36,583 bases of DNA from a virus: the IMG/VR virus record IMGVR_UViG_3300046703_000186, positions 1-36,583 of that record; one strand, given 5' to 3'. A program made the translations under genes and the position numbers. Shown one piece after another: positions 7,549-15,029 of the stretch; the stretch's first letter is position 1, and each line of letters begins with the position of its first letter. The notes beneath the pieces are model-generated. The model was not told the DNA's origin. It did no database searches and saw only the letters and a list, made by a program, of their open reading frames with translations.

Positions 7549-9562
7549 AACCCGGCTCGATGCTACATACACACCCGTCGTGTAACGGCGGGGAAGTACA
7601 GTTCCATGAGGGACTCATGTCGTCGGCGCCCTCAACCGACAAGGAATCATCCGGCCCCATGAAAGGAATATCTATCCCGACTGTCCTACCGTTCATCTCC
7701 TCACAGTATGGGCAGCAGTTGGCATTCGCCGCCCAGACCAGCGCGATGATACCGGACGCGGCAAAGACCGTCCGAGAGACCATCCCATCCGTTCTCACCG
7801 TCTCCCACTCCGCGACACGATCGGGTCGACTCTCCTCCATGCCGTCGAATTCTTCACCAAAAAGCTCCTCGAGGTCAGGCTCCGGCTTCTTCGCCCTCAG
7901 TGGAGACCCAACTATCTTGACCAGCCGGTTATAGGACTGCATGGCCTCCCGGTAGGCGAACTTGTCGACGTGGATCTTAACCGCGGCTTGAACTTCCTCG
8001 GTCATGTCCCTCTCGAGTCCCACCTGGTCGGCTGCAAGAGGCTGAATCGCCTCTGCCAGGGAGAAGAACGGGCCGGCCATTTGCTTCACGATGAATTCCT
8101 GCTGCGGGCCCCTGTAGAATTCCTCCAGGTGAGCTTTCAGTTCATCAGGATCCTTGTGTTGCTTCAGGATCTTCATGACATTTCGGCGCTCACCGCGGAC
8201 AACACGCTGGGTTCCCTCGCGGAAAACACGTTTATATGAGTCGCGTATCCGCCGGCGGGCTACGCCGGAGCGACTTGATCTGACTTCTCTCACCGAAGCG
8301 ACCGCTGGCGGTGCAGGTGCAGTCGGCAGAGCATCCGTCGGCATCATGTTGACCGGCATGTAATACTTGTCGCCGCCCGGGATCGGGTTAAGGTTTTCGC
8401 GGGCCCTCACCTCATTGGCATTCATCAACCCGTCCATCCGCATGGAATGGTAGAAGGCCGCTCTTGCCGCCGAGTCACCACGGAGCAGGGCATCAACTAG
8501 AAACTCGGCATAATAGGTCCCCTGGTCCGCAATGCTGAAGAGCCGAACCTTGACAAGCTGCTCAATCCGTACCAGCCAGGGCCGTATCGTGCCGATCACG
8601 AAGTTAAGTTCCTGCTGCTCGATGTTGGAGAACGTAGCCCTGTCCAGATCTCCGAGCTTATGCGGCGGGAGATTGAACATTCGCGCCACTTCTACTACCT
8701 GGAACTTGCGGAGTTCAAGAAATTGAGCGTCCTCGGGGGCTATAGAATAAGAGGCAAAGTCCATCCCTTCCTCCAGGAAGAGCGGCTTGTGTGCGTTCTC
8801 CGCGCCACCGTGCTGCTCCTGGAAGGATTGCTTGAGATTCTTGAGCGCCTGGTCGGAAAGATCCTCGAACTTGCCAGAAAGCTTGAGGACAATCCCCGGC
8901 CGCATGTTGTTTTTGTAGAACCGCTCGCCGAATGCCTCGGCCGCAAGCCCCAGGCCGACGGCTTCCTTTGCCATCTTGATGACCGAATATCCCTTGATCC
9001 CATCGAACCCCAGGCCGGGGACGTGGAATATATCCTTGGACATCATGGGATAGGTCTGTCCATTCTTCTTCGTGATCTCGTAATAGAGGCCGCTCTTGAG
9101 ATCATCCTCGACCAACAGTTTCGGTTCTACCCTGTTGGCCGGCAGCGGCCAGAGCGCCGTTACCTCATTGAGTGGATCGCGCTCAATCTCCGCATAAAAG
9201 TTGCCATGATGAAGCAGGTGGACCAGGGCCATTTCCCAGAACGTCATCGACGTCATCCCGGGATTCGGCTCATCGTGCAAAAGCGAATACAACGGATGAT
9301 CCGTTGCCTTCTCCCTGCCCTCGTTGTCGAGGCGTTGGTAGACAGGTAAAGGAAGGGAACCCACGGTGCCGGCAATGATCGTGACTGCATTGTAAACGGC
9401 GGTATTGCGCATTGAGCTTTCGGGCGAGACGGTGATACCAGTCGCGGTATCCATCCTGTCCGGCCAGGCAAGCTTACGCCATATTTCGGGGTCGCGGATA
9501 TCTATCGTTTGGACGCTCGCCCTCTCACTGGGAGGGGTTAACACGCGCCTGAACATTCCCAT
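7547..9562 (-). CDS. Portal protein fused to a MuF-like head morphogenesis domain
   Basis: A 671-aa protein. The first about 420 residues are an HK97-type portal: NTAVYNAVTIIAGTVGSLPL, then TSMTFWEMALVHLLHHGNFY, GFDGIKGYSVIKMAKEA, the helical wing, and the ending ENLNPIPGGDKYYMPVNMMP. The remaining 250 residues are a phage Mu gpF-like domain with a cysteine- and histidine-rich end (ANCCPYCEEMNG, then LHDGCVCSIEPG), typical of minor head proteins that are encoded separately in many phages. Here both are one open frame. The ATG at 9562 shares a base with the preceding stop (TAATG). The portal forms the DNA entry dodecamer; MuF domains are internal head proteins. Confidence 0.92.
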   Translation of the reverse strand: MGMFRRVLTPPSERASVQTIDIRDPEIWRKLAWPDRMDTATGITVSPESSMRNTAVYNAVTIIAGTVGSLPLPVYQRLDNEGREKATDHPLYSLLHDEPNPGMTSMTFWEMALVHLLHHGNFYAEIERDPLNEVTALWPLPANRVEPKLLVEDDLKSGLYYEITKKNGQTYPMMSKDIFHVPGLGFDGIKGYSVIKMAKEAVGLGLAAEAFGERFYKNNMRPGIVLKLSGKFEDLSDQALKNLKQSFQEQHGGAENAHKPLFLEEGMDFASYSIAPEDAQFLELRKFQVVEVARMFNLPPHKLGDLDRATFSNIEQQELNFVIGTIRPWLVRIEQLVKVRLFSIADQGTYYAEFLVDALLRGDSAARAAFYHSMRMDGLMNANEVRARENLNPIPGGDKYYMPVNMMPTDALPTAPAPPAVASVREVRSSRSGVARRRIRDSYKRVFREGTQRVVRGERRNVMKILKQHKDPDELKAHLEEFYRGPQQEFIVKQMAGPFFSLAEAIQPLAADQVGLERDMTEEVQAAVKIHVDKFAYREAMQSYNRLVKIVGSPLRAKKPEPDLEELFGEEFDGMEESRPDRVAEWETVRTDGMVSRTVFAASGIIALVWAANANCCPYCEEMNGRTVGIDIPFMGPDDSLSVEGADDMSPSWNCTSPPLHDGCVCSIEPG

Positions 9563-9702
9563 TAGTCGCTCCTCTGATATCCGAGTAGCATCAATAGAAA
9601 GCCGCTCCAAACCAATAATGAATAAGGCGCCAGGATCCAGAGACCCACGCTGACCAGGATCATGCCGGCGGCGATCGCGATATCTGAATAGTCAAACATC
9701 AT
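9562..9702 (-). CDS. Small two-helix membrane protein between terminase and portal
   Basis: A 46-aa frame (MMFDYSDIAIAAGMILVSVG) made almost entirely of two hydrophobic helices separated by LAPYS and ending in a short polar tail GYQRSD. The ATG overlaps the terminase stop (ATGA) and the TAA overlaps the portal ATG (TAATG), so it is embedded by coupling on both sides, which is strong evidence that it is translated. I do not recognise a function. A small inner-membrane protein encoded inside the packaging block is unusual; holin-like or packaging-associated roles are possible but unsupported. Confidence 0.75.
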   Translation of the reverse strand: MMFDYSDIAIAAGMILVSVGLWILAPYSLLVWSGFLLMLLGYQRSD

Positions 9703-11258
9703 AGAGAGGCGAACCCCCGGTCCGCGTAAACGGATTTGCGGCTGGTCTGGCGTACAGCCAGGTCAAGCGCCATGATAGTTGCCACTATCCCATCAATCCG
9801 GTCCGTAGATTTTGCCTTGTTCGGCTTAACATTCGCAGCTGGATCCATGCTCACTACCATATTGTCGGCCATCCATCGGAGCACTTTGTTCCCAAAATGC
9901 TTCAGGCGGCCCGACAAAATAAGATTGAGAAGTTCCTTTGTCGGAGGACTCATATCCTTATAGCCCTGGCCGAATTGGGCCATCTTGAACCCAGCTCCCT
10001 CTAGCTCCTGAACCATCTGCGTTGCACCCCATCGGTCAAAAGCCACTGTCTTGATTTTGTAGATGACCCCGAGCTCCTCGATCTTTGCCCGAATGCTAGC
10101 GTAGTCTATGACATTCCCAGCAGTCGCCTGGATTAATCCCTGCTTCACCCACATGTCATAAGGGACCCGGTCTAGCCGGGAACGCTCAAGTATCCCTTCC
10201 TCAGGAACCCAAAACGTCGGAAGCACGGCATATGTCTCATCCTCTAGCGGAAACACCAGGCAGAATGCGGCAATGTCCGTCGTGCTAGCCAGGTCAAGAC
10301 CGCCATAACATTTCTTGCCCTCGAGTTCAGAGAGTTTGACTTCACCGATGCACTCATCCCAGTTAAACATTGGGATGAAACGCTCTTCCTGCTTAGTCCA
10401 TTGATTCAGGTATAGCCGGCGAAACGCATTTTCATAAGTTGGAACCTGCTTCGCCTTTTCACACTCAGCGCTGAGATATTCCTCATCGAAAATTACCCCG
10501 TAAGAAGGGTTGGCCTTCGCCCACACTGCCGGATCGGTCCAATCTTCTTCAGGTTCTGCGCTGTAAATAACCCCATAAAATGTTGGATCTTCTATAAGTC
10601 CTTCGTTTAACTGCCTGGCATAATCATGCAACTCGTAACACAATGAGTTCTGGTCGTAACCAGCAGTCGTGATGATGATTGTTAGCGGTTGCTCGCGAGC
10701 CCCAGTCGAAGTTGTCAGTGCCTCCCAGAGCTCCCGGGATCTCCAAACATGCAACTCGTCAACGATAATGCCATGCGCATTGAAGCCCCAGGATCCTGCA
10801 GCATCATTGGGAATCGCCCTATAGAAGGAACCCGAACCATAATGCACAATGCGCTTCTGCGAATCAATGATCTTCAAGCGCTTTGCCAGATACGGTGTCT
10901 GTCGGACATAACCAGCTGCTATGTTAAAAACGATGGACGCTTGGTCACGGTCATAGGCCGCACCATAGATCTCGGCGCCAGGTTCACCATCGGCAAGCAA
11001 CAAATACAAGGCCAGGGCAGCGGCGAAACTACTTTTCCCATTCTTGCGCGGAAGTTCTACATAAACGGTTCGGTATCTGCGCCGTCCTCGGTCATCAATC
11101 GTACCGAATATTTCATGGATTAACTCGAGTTCCCATTCAAGCAAGCCAAACCGGTGGCCCGCCCAGCGTCCTTTTGCATGGCGCATCCCGCCGATAAACT
11201 GTAGCGCCTTGTCAATTCGCGCCTGGTCAATCTGGCAACCACGGGCACTCATCATCAT
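9699..11258 (-). CDS. terL: Terminase large subunit
   Basis: A protein of about 519 aa that packages DNA: N-terminal ATPase and C-terminal RNase H-like nuclease. The Walker A region is VYVELPRKNGKSSFAAALAL (about residue 67), Walker B plus catalytic Glu is HGIIVDELHVW, and the coupling motif is LTIIITTAGYD. The nuclease domain shows CYGGLDLASTTDIAAFCLVF with the first acidic residue, a middle VAFDRWGATQMVQEL, and the end KSTDRIDGIVATIMALD with the last Asp. This is the HK97/P27-associated lineage. The start is one of three consecutive ATG codons (or the GTG at 11261) inside the end of the small subunit gene, which it overlaps by about 30 nt. Confidence 0.96.
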   Translation of the reverse strand: MMMSARGCQIDQARIDKALQFIGGMRHAKGRWAGHRFGLLEWELELIHEIFGTIDDRGRRRYRTVYVELPRKNGKSSFAAALALYLLLADGEPGAEIYGAAYDRDQASIVFNIAAGYVRQTPYLAKRLKIIDSQKRIVHYGSGSFYRAIPNDAAGSWGFNAHGIIVDELHVWRSRELWEALTTSTGAREQPLTIIITTAGYDQNSLCYELHDYARQLNEGLIEDPTFYGVIYSAEPEEDWTDPAVWAKANPSYGVIFDEEYLSAECEKAKQVPTYENAFRRLYLNQWTKQEERFIPMFNWDECIGEVKLSELEGKKCYGGLDLASTTDIAAFCLVFPLEDETYAVLPTFWVPEEGILERSRLDRVPYDMWVKQGLIQATAGNVIDYASIRAKIEELGVIYKIKTVAFDRWGATQMVQELEGAGFKMAQFGQGYKDMSPPTKELLNLILSGRLKHFGNKVLRWMADNMVVSMDPAANVKPNKAKSTDRIDGIVATIMALDLAVRQTSRKSVYADRGFASL

Positions 11259-11688
11259 CACCCAACCCCGGCATCAATATTCGAGCCCGCGAACTAGGTG
11301 TCATTCCAAACTCACTGAGATAGGCGCGAATCTGCGCGGAGTGATCGCGGAAAACCTGATGGGCCGGATGCTTCTTGGTCTTATCACCACGGCCTTTCGC
11401 CATTACACCATCTCGTTTTAAAAGGCGCATGGCCTTCATGGCAAATGAATAATGCAACACCAGCATTGTAAAGGCCGGCCCATCTATGGTGGTGAGAAGA
11501 TTGAGCTCTTCTAGTTCGGGTCCTATTTTCTTCCACAACTTCTGCGCATCTTCTGGCAGGCCGGGCGGCATGCGAGGTGCGATGGGCTTCGGCTTCGGCT
11601 CATTTTTATTAGAAGGTCGCCGACCTTTGCCCCTGTCACCCTCGATGACTTTCAGATAATCAGGTTTTGGCGGACGTCCCATAGGCAT
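11227..11688 (-). CDS. terS: Terminase small subunit, P27 family
   Basis: A 153-aa protein with the P27-type start GRPPKPDYLKVIEGDRGK followed by a basic linker, then helical PEDAQKLWKKIGPELEELNL and LTTIDGPAFTMLVLHYSFAM, and a late FRDHSAQIRAYLSEFGMTPS. These are the standard elements of the phage terminase small subunit P27 family, which recognises the packaging site and delivers DNA to the large subunit. An AGGGTG sequence lies upstream of the first ATG; the ATG six bases later is an equally good start. Downstream it overlaps terL. The packaging site itself is not visible to me; the ends of the window are not at this gene. Confidence 0.93.
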   Translation of the reverse strand: MPMGRPPKPDYLKVIEGDRGKGRRPSNKNEPKPKPIAPRMPPGLPEDAQKLWKKIGPELEELNLLTTIDGPAFTMLVLHYSFAMKAMRLLKRDGVMAKGRGDKTKKHPAHQVFRDHSAQIRAYLSEFGMTPSSRARILMPGLGDDDECPWLPD

Positions 11689-11695
11689 TTTTCTA

Positions 11696-12709
11696 TCACC
11701 CTATCAATAACATTTGTTCACCGACTGCCTGCGCGTGCTTCCTGTTGTTGCATATGAAGTGCGCGGCTCTCACATTCTCTTTTGTGTGTGCGCCGCCCTT
11801 CGACATCGGAATAACATGATCGATGGTTGCACTCATCTCAGCTGGGTGTATAATCTTTGGATCGATCTTTGATCCACACAGATGGCAAGTCCAGTTATCC
11901 CGATTAAAAATATAGTCCCTGTCGATAGTCTCGTATTCGACCCCATAATGCCGGGCGCGCTGCCTATGCGTGTAGAACCTGGGCCTGTGAGTCGCCTTCG
12001 TCTTCGACTTTCTCGTTGCCTCAAGGTGTCCAAAATAGCATTCACGTGAACAAAATGTTGTTCTACCGGTTGCCTTCGGCTCAAACTCTTCCCCGCAATG
12101 AACACAAATACAACTTACTGGGCGCTTGCGTAGCGTCTTGTGGGACATTGCCAGGGCACAAGGATTGCTGCAACACGTCTGATCCTTATATGTGGGTGTA
12201 TAAACTGCCCCGCATATGGCACACTCCCATCTTTTGTTCTTAAGCGTCCGTCTGGCTAGGCCCATGCATCCATGCGTACAATACTTTTGTTTATTGCGCC
12301 TCGTCTCAAATTTGCGACCACAGCCTGCGCAAATCTTCTGATGCAAATATTCCATATCGGCTAGTCGACGGCCCTCTTTGGAACATTCCTGCGAACAGTA
12401 TTTCTGGTTACTGCTGTTGGGCTGAAACTGATCCCCGCATTGGGCGCAATCCTTCGGCGGGAATCCCTTTTTCATACTGTTTTGCCTGCAGGTGGTAGAA
12501 CAAAGTTGATGCTTATAAGAAAGAGGCTGAAATCTCTCGCCACATTGCGTACAGATCACCCACTCTGGCCTAGGCCGCCAATGATAGGGGTGCTCCAACT
12601 TGTACTTCTTGCCGCGAGTTCTTCTGCATTGCTCAGAACAGGTTATTCGTTTCGGGCCCCTGTGCTTCGGTTGTTCAAATTTCCTGCCGCATTCAACGCA
12701 TTCGCTCAT
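11696..12709 (-). CDS. HNH endonuclease with six N-terminal zinc knuckles
   Basis: A 337-aa protein. It begins with six similar CxxCG...C...C modules of about 35-40 residues (CVECGRKFEQ, CTQCGERFQP, CAQCGDQFQP, CAGCGRKFET, CAICGAVYTP, CVHCGEEFEP), each ending in a YCSxxC-like pair. After a basic linker comes an HNH nuclease domain: WTCHLCGSKI, then SATIDHVIPMSKGGAHTKEN and AHFICNNRKH. Such genes beside the terminase are often homing or packaging-associated nucleases. The chosen ATG at 12709 directly follows the T-tract of a hairpin and lacks a Shine-Dalgarno site, so expression may be low or coupled to a short frame ending at the same place. It is a clear paralogue of the gene at 12825-13661. 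Confidence 0.88.
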   Translation of the reverse strand: MSECVECGRKFEQPKHRGPKRITCSEQCRRTRGKKYKLEHPYHWRPRPEWVICTQCGERFQPLSYKHQLCSTTCRQNSMKKGFPPKDCAQCGDQFQPNSSNQKYCSQECSKEGRRLADMEYLHQKICAGCGRKFETRRNKQKYCTHGCMGLARRTLKNKRWECAICGAVYTPTYKDQTCCSNPCALAMSHKTLRKRPVSCICVHCGEEFEPKATGRTTFCSRECYFGHLEATRKSKTKATHRPRFYTHRQRARHYGVEYETIDRDYIFNRDNWTCHLCGSKIDPKIIHPAEMSATIDHVIPMSKGGAHTKENVRAAHFICNNRKHAQAVGEQMLLIG

Positions 12710-12731
12710 AAAAAAAGCGCCCGGAGGCGCC
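12710..12731 (-). terminator. Intrinsic terminator abutting the start codon of an HNH gene
   Basis: Minus strand GGCGCC-TCCG-GGCGC followed by seven T and then directly ATG of the downstream HNH gene. It follows the end of the other HNH gene by about 95 nt. Confidence 0.7.
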
Positions 12732-12824
12732 AATCCCTTTCTTTTTCTTGGTCCTGGTTTGCAGTAACTAACCCGATGACTAAGTCGGAATCTCCAGCTT
12801 GCTCACCCAACGGTTTTGCAACTT

Positions 12825-13661
12825 TCAGGTACCAGCGATAATTCGGTGGGGTGGGGGAAGAAGATCTCTTTTGTAACTATTGCAAATAAAATGTGCTAAC
12901 TGCAAATTACTTCTCGTGTGATTCCCACCCTTAGCCAATGGTCTGATGTGATCTAATGTCGGACTCAATGGATGTGGGTGCTGCTCCTCTCTGAGTACGA
13001 TACCCCCACATATCCTGCATACCCAGCCATCCCTTTCATATATTTCCTTGCCCTCTATCTTCTCAACCAACGCACCTTTCAATCGCGCCCTTCTCCTTCT
13101 TTGCGCTTCGCGCCTCTGGCATTTGGCTTTATCTGTTTTCTGATAAGCCTGTCTAGCCTTACCAGTACAGGACAAAGAGCAATAGGTTCTTCCTTTGTCG
13201 CCATATTGTTTAACAAATTGAATGCCACAATATTGGCAAATATATATCGGCTTACCTCTTCTTGCCCGATCAAACTTCAATTGTTGTCTTCTAGCCTGCT
13301 CCTTCCTGCATTCATCTGAGCAATAGATGACATTCTTTCGGCAGTCGTGGAAAGCCTTCCCACAAATCGCACACTTGCAGTTCACTTCCTCGGCTTCCCA
13401 GTACTTCTTCCGTGCTATCTGCAGTTCTAGTTTCTTCGCCCTCTTATGATCGAAGAAGCAATCCCTCGAGCAATACGTAACACGATCGGGTAGTTTAGGA
13501 AGATATCGCCTGCCACACCACAAGCACTTCTCTGGTTGCCTACTTTGGGGATTCTCGTAATTCCATATGTCGCAACATCTATGTGAGCAGTATTGCCTTG
13601 GGACTGACTTCCTTTCATATTCAAAGGGTTGCCCGCAGTTCTTACAGACTGTCGCTTCCAT
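12825..13661 (-). CDS. HNH endonuclease with four N-terminal zinc knuckles
   Basis: A 278-aa protein (MEATVCKNCGQPFEYERKS). Four zinc-knuckle modules start at CKNCGQPF, CLWCGRRYLP, CAICGKAFHD and CQYCGIQFVK, each closed by YCSxxC-type pairs. A strongly basic segment (QRREAQRRRRARLKG) precedes the HNH domain: WVCRICGGIV, then TLDHIRPLAKGGNHTRSN and AHFICNSYKRD. The architecture is the same as its neighbour at 11696-12709 with two fewer knuckles, so the two probably arose by duplication. A GTG at 13698 that overlaps the previous stop is an alternative start adding 12 residues; the open frame further upstream is antisense-like overlap with other genes and was not used. DNA nicking or homing is inferred from the family. 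Confidence 0.85.
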   Translation of the reverse strand: MEATVCKNCGQPFEYERKSVPRQYCSHRCCDIWNYENPQSRQPEKCLWCGRRYLPKLPDRVTYCSRDCFFDHKRAKKLELQIARKKYWEAEEVNCKCAICGKAFHDCRKNVIYCSDECRKEQARRQQLKFDRARRGKPIYICQYCGIQFVKQYGDKGRTYCSLSCTGKARQAYQKTDKAKCQRREAQRRRRARLKGALVEKIEGKEIYERDGWVCRICGGIVLREEQHPHPLSPTLDHIRPLAKGGNHTRSNLQLAHFICNSYKRDLLPPPHRIIAGT

Positions 13662-13692
13662 ATGAGTTAATCGTACACTGGCCCTCTGACAC

Positions 13693-14016
13693 TCACTCAC
13701 CGCGCCTTGTCTTACGGTTGTGGCAACGAGTACAAAGTGATTGAAAGTTACTCCACACGTCCTTGCCGCCATGCCGCTTAGACTTGATATGGTCGACCAC
13801 CTTGGCAGGCTCGCCACACTCCTCACACAAGGGATGCTGCCGTAGGTAAGCATCTCGCCTGCGCTTCCACCTCGAGTCATAACCTCGATCGGCAGCCGTG
13901 CCTCTTGTTGCCTTGTCCCTTCTGTATCCCTCGCCCCTGTGCTCATCACAGTACTGCTCATGCGTAAGGTTCGGGCAGCGAGGATATGCACATGGATGAG
14001 GTGGCTTACGAGGCAT
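13693..14016 (-). CDS. Phage HNH endonuclease
   Basis: A 107-aa protein of the compact HNH type that commonly precedes terminase genes. It starts with a zinc pair CAYPRCPNLTHEQYCDEHRG, then RGYDSRWKRRRDAYLRQHP, the HNH core LCEECGEPAKVVDHIKSKRH, and ends LCTRCHNRKTRRGE. In HK97-like phages such nucleases act with terminase and portal in DNA packaging. The ATG at 14016 overlaps the upstream gene by 11 nt. This is the most likely packaging-related member among the HNH genes here, and the two zinc-knuckle genes between it and terS may be later insertions. Confidence 0.92.
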   Translation of the reverse strand: MPRKPPHPCAYPRCPNLTHEQYCDEHRGEGYRRDKATRGTAADRGYDSRWKRRRDAYLRQHPLCEECGEPAKVVDHIKSKRHGGKDVWSNFQSLCTRCHNRKTRRGE

Positions 14017-14239
14017 GCCCGTTGACCACTGCCCACCACGCCTTCTCTAATAGATCCTCCAGGCCATACATCTTTGCCCATGTGTCGCGTCCCAATACAT
14101 GCACCCCCTTGCTCCCTGTGTGGTGTGGTACGCATAGGGGGATCTCATTGCCTGGCACTAACGCGCGTTTACCCCATGCACCACGGGTATAGAGATGATG
14201 TTTGTGGGCTGGAGTGGCGCCACAGATGTAGCATTGCAT
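14006..14239 (-). CDS. Small HNH-like zinc protein
   Basis: A 77-aa protein starting MQCYICGATPAHKHHLYTRG, followed by NEIPLCVPHHTGSKGVHVLG. The pairs CxxC and the later C-x2-HH with a preceding HH match the metal site of HNH-like proteins found in phages; the nuclease residues are not certain. It starts 11 nt after the encoded CCA of the tRNA gene and overlaps the next HNH gene. A role in recombination or packaging is possible, but I only claim the fold type. Confidence 0.7.
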   Translation of the reverse strand: MQCYICGATPAHKHHLYTRGAWGKRALVPGNEIPLCVPHHTGSKGVHVLGRDTWAKMYGLEDLLEKAWWAVVNGHAS

Positions 14240-14249
14240 TAGTGCCTAC

Positions 14250-14325
14250 TGGTCGCGGCGGTTGGATTCGAACCAACGGCCTCCTGGGTATGAGCCAGGC
14301 GAGCTGTCCACTGCTCCACGCCGCA
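14250..14325 (-). tRNA. tRNA with CAT anticodon (Met-type), encoded CCA
   Basis: Read on the minus strand: acceptor TGCGGCG/CGCCGCG (first pair T-G), D stem GAGC/GCTC with an 8-nt loop, anticodon stem CCTGG/CCAGG with loop CTCATAC, 5-nt variable region, T stem GTTGG/CCAAC with loop TTCGAAT, discriminator A and CCA. Total 76 nt. The anticodon is CAT. The anticodon stem lacks the three G-C pairs of initiators, so it is an elongator Met tRNA or possibly an Ile2 tRNA whose C34 is modified. It starts 18 nt after the end of a terminator's T-tract. Confidence 0.93.
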
Positions 14326-14342
14326 TTGTCTGGAAGCTCAAA

Positions 14343-14371
14343 CAGAAAAGGCCCGCCAATTGGGCGGACCT
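14343..14371 (-). terminator. Intrinsic terminator before the tRNA and late genes
   Basis: Minus strand stem AGGTCCGCC/GGCGGGCCT (9 bp with one G-T pair, 5-nt loop) followed by TTTTCTGTTT. It lies about 90 nt downstream of a strong promoter and just upstream of the tRNA. Confidence 0.85.
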
Positions 14372-14461
14372 CTAAAAATAATTCTAACTCTTGTCGCCTT
14401 ACTGCGGATACATTCCCTTATCCTTTCGCTAGACAACAGTTCTCTAACGTCTATTCTTGCT
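14343..14461 (-). ncRNA. Candidate short leader RNA between promoter and terminator
   Basis: A transcript starting near 14461 and ending at the terminator would be about 115-120 nt. It has no convincing coding frame (only a 4-codon ATG frame). It contains short self-complementary segments (TAGAC/GTCTA and GGATA/TATCC). It could be a small RNA, or the abortive leader of a late promoter that needs antitermination. Existence and start point are inferred from the promoter and terminator only. Confidence 0.45.
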
Positions 14462-14467
14462 AATTCT

Positions 14468-14495
14468 ATTCTATCGCCACAAGCGACACTGTCAA
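14468..14495 (-). promoter_or_regulatory. Sigma70-type promoter TTGACA-16-TAGAAT
   Basis: Minus strand -35 TTGACA at 14495-14490, 16-bp spacer, -10 TAGAAT at 14473-14468, with a second overlapping TAGAAT five bases on. It lies just after the stop of the last small early gene (14503). Confidence 0.75.
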
Positions 14496-14502
14496 TAGAC
14501 GC

Positions 14503-14724
14503 CTACAGCTCGCCCAGCTTGCGCTCCCAGTACAGCGCGTTCTCTTGGTGCTCTGTCTCCATTGCCTCGGCTATCGCGTAAGCGTCCAGATCCTTGATCA
14601 GGCTGTTGTCTTTCCTGCTGCCCCCGCGCTTGTTGAACGTGACAAAGGATCCATGTACACCCAACTGATAAGCTCTCTCGATCGCCCGCTTGTATACCTT
14701 TAACCACAAGTGATAGCTTCTCAA
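14503..14724 (-). CDS. Small basic protein, unknown
   Basis: A 73-aa protein starting at a TTG that overlaps the upstream stop (TTGA). It reads (M)RSYHLWLKVYKRAIERAYQL, then GVHGSFVTFNKRGGSRKDNS and an acidic C-terminal helix EHQENALYWERKLGEL. It is the last gene of the early operon, directly before the 14495 promoter. I do not recognise a family. The TTG start is the only one that keeps the coupled arrangement seen in the neighbouring genes. Confidence 0.6.
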   Translation of the reverse strand: MRSYHLWLKVYKRAIERAYQLGVHGSFVTFNKRGGSRKDNSLIKDLDAYAIAEAMETEHQENALYWERKLGEL

Positions 14725-15023
14725 TCTGGCCTCTTTATTTGTATTCGGAATGCCAACAGTGCGGATTGCCCGACATCGCCTACCCTTGATCTAAGCTTGC
14801 CTGAACCCTGGCTGAGTAACCACTCGATCTCTGCCTCGACAATATTAAAACGGTGGGTGATCTCATCGTGGTCCCTGTCTTGTCTGCGCCTCATCCTATC
14901 CTTGAGGTTCACTAACTCACGCTTGCAATCGGCATGATACGTTTTGCGGGCTGCTGGGAGGGGAAGTCCACAGAGCTCGCAAGGTATTTTTATATGAGTA
15001 ACGTCGTGAACAATATTAGTCAG
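14721..15023 (-). CDS. Small zinc-finger protein with an uncertain, non-ATG start
   Basis: The frame is open from just after the previous stop (15030) to a TGA at 14721 and encodes a zinc motif IPCELCGLPLPAARKTYHAD with a following CKREL, then a basic helix KDRMRRRQDRDHDEITHRF and an amphipathic region. The C-x2-C-x12-H-x2-C pattern argues that translation covers this part. However, no ATG, GTG or TTG lies upstream of it: only CTG (15023) or ATT (15014) would include the finger. A GTG at 14912 would give 63 aa without the finger. The start therefore remains open. Role unknown; the basic helix suggests nucleic acid binding. Confidence 0.55.
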   Translation of the reverse strand: MTNIVHDVTHIKIPCELCGLPLPAARKTYHADCKRELVNLKDRMRRRQDRDHDEITHRFNIVEAEIEWLLSQGSGKLRSRVGDVGQSALLAFRIQIKRPD

Positions 15024-15029
15024 ACAGCC

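Noticed and set aside
13661-14135. Extending the four-knuckle HNH protein upstream to 436 residues
   Set aside because: The extra part overlaps two well-supported genes in other frames and has no domain or ribosome site.
14250-14325. The phage tRNA as a suppressor for the amber codon at 36359
   Set aside because: The anticodon is CAT, which does not read TAG.
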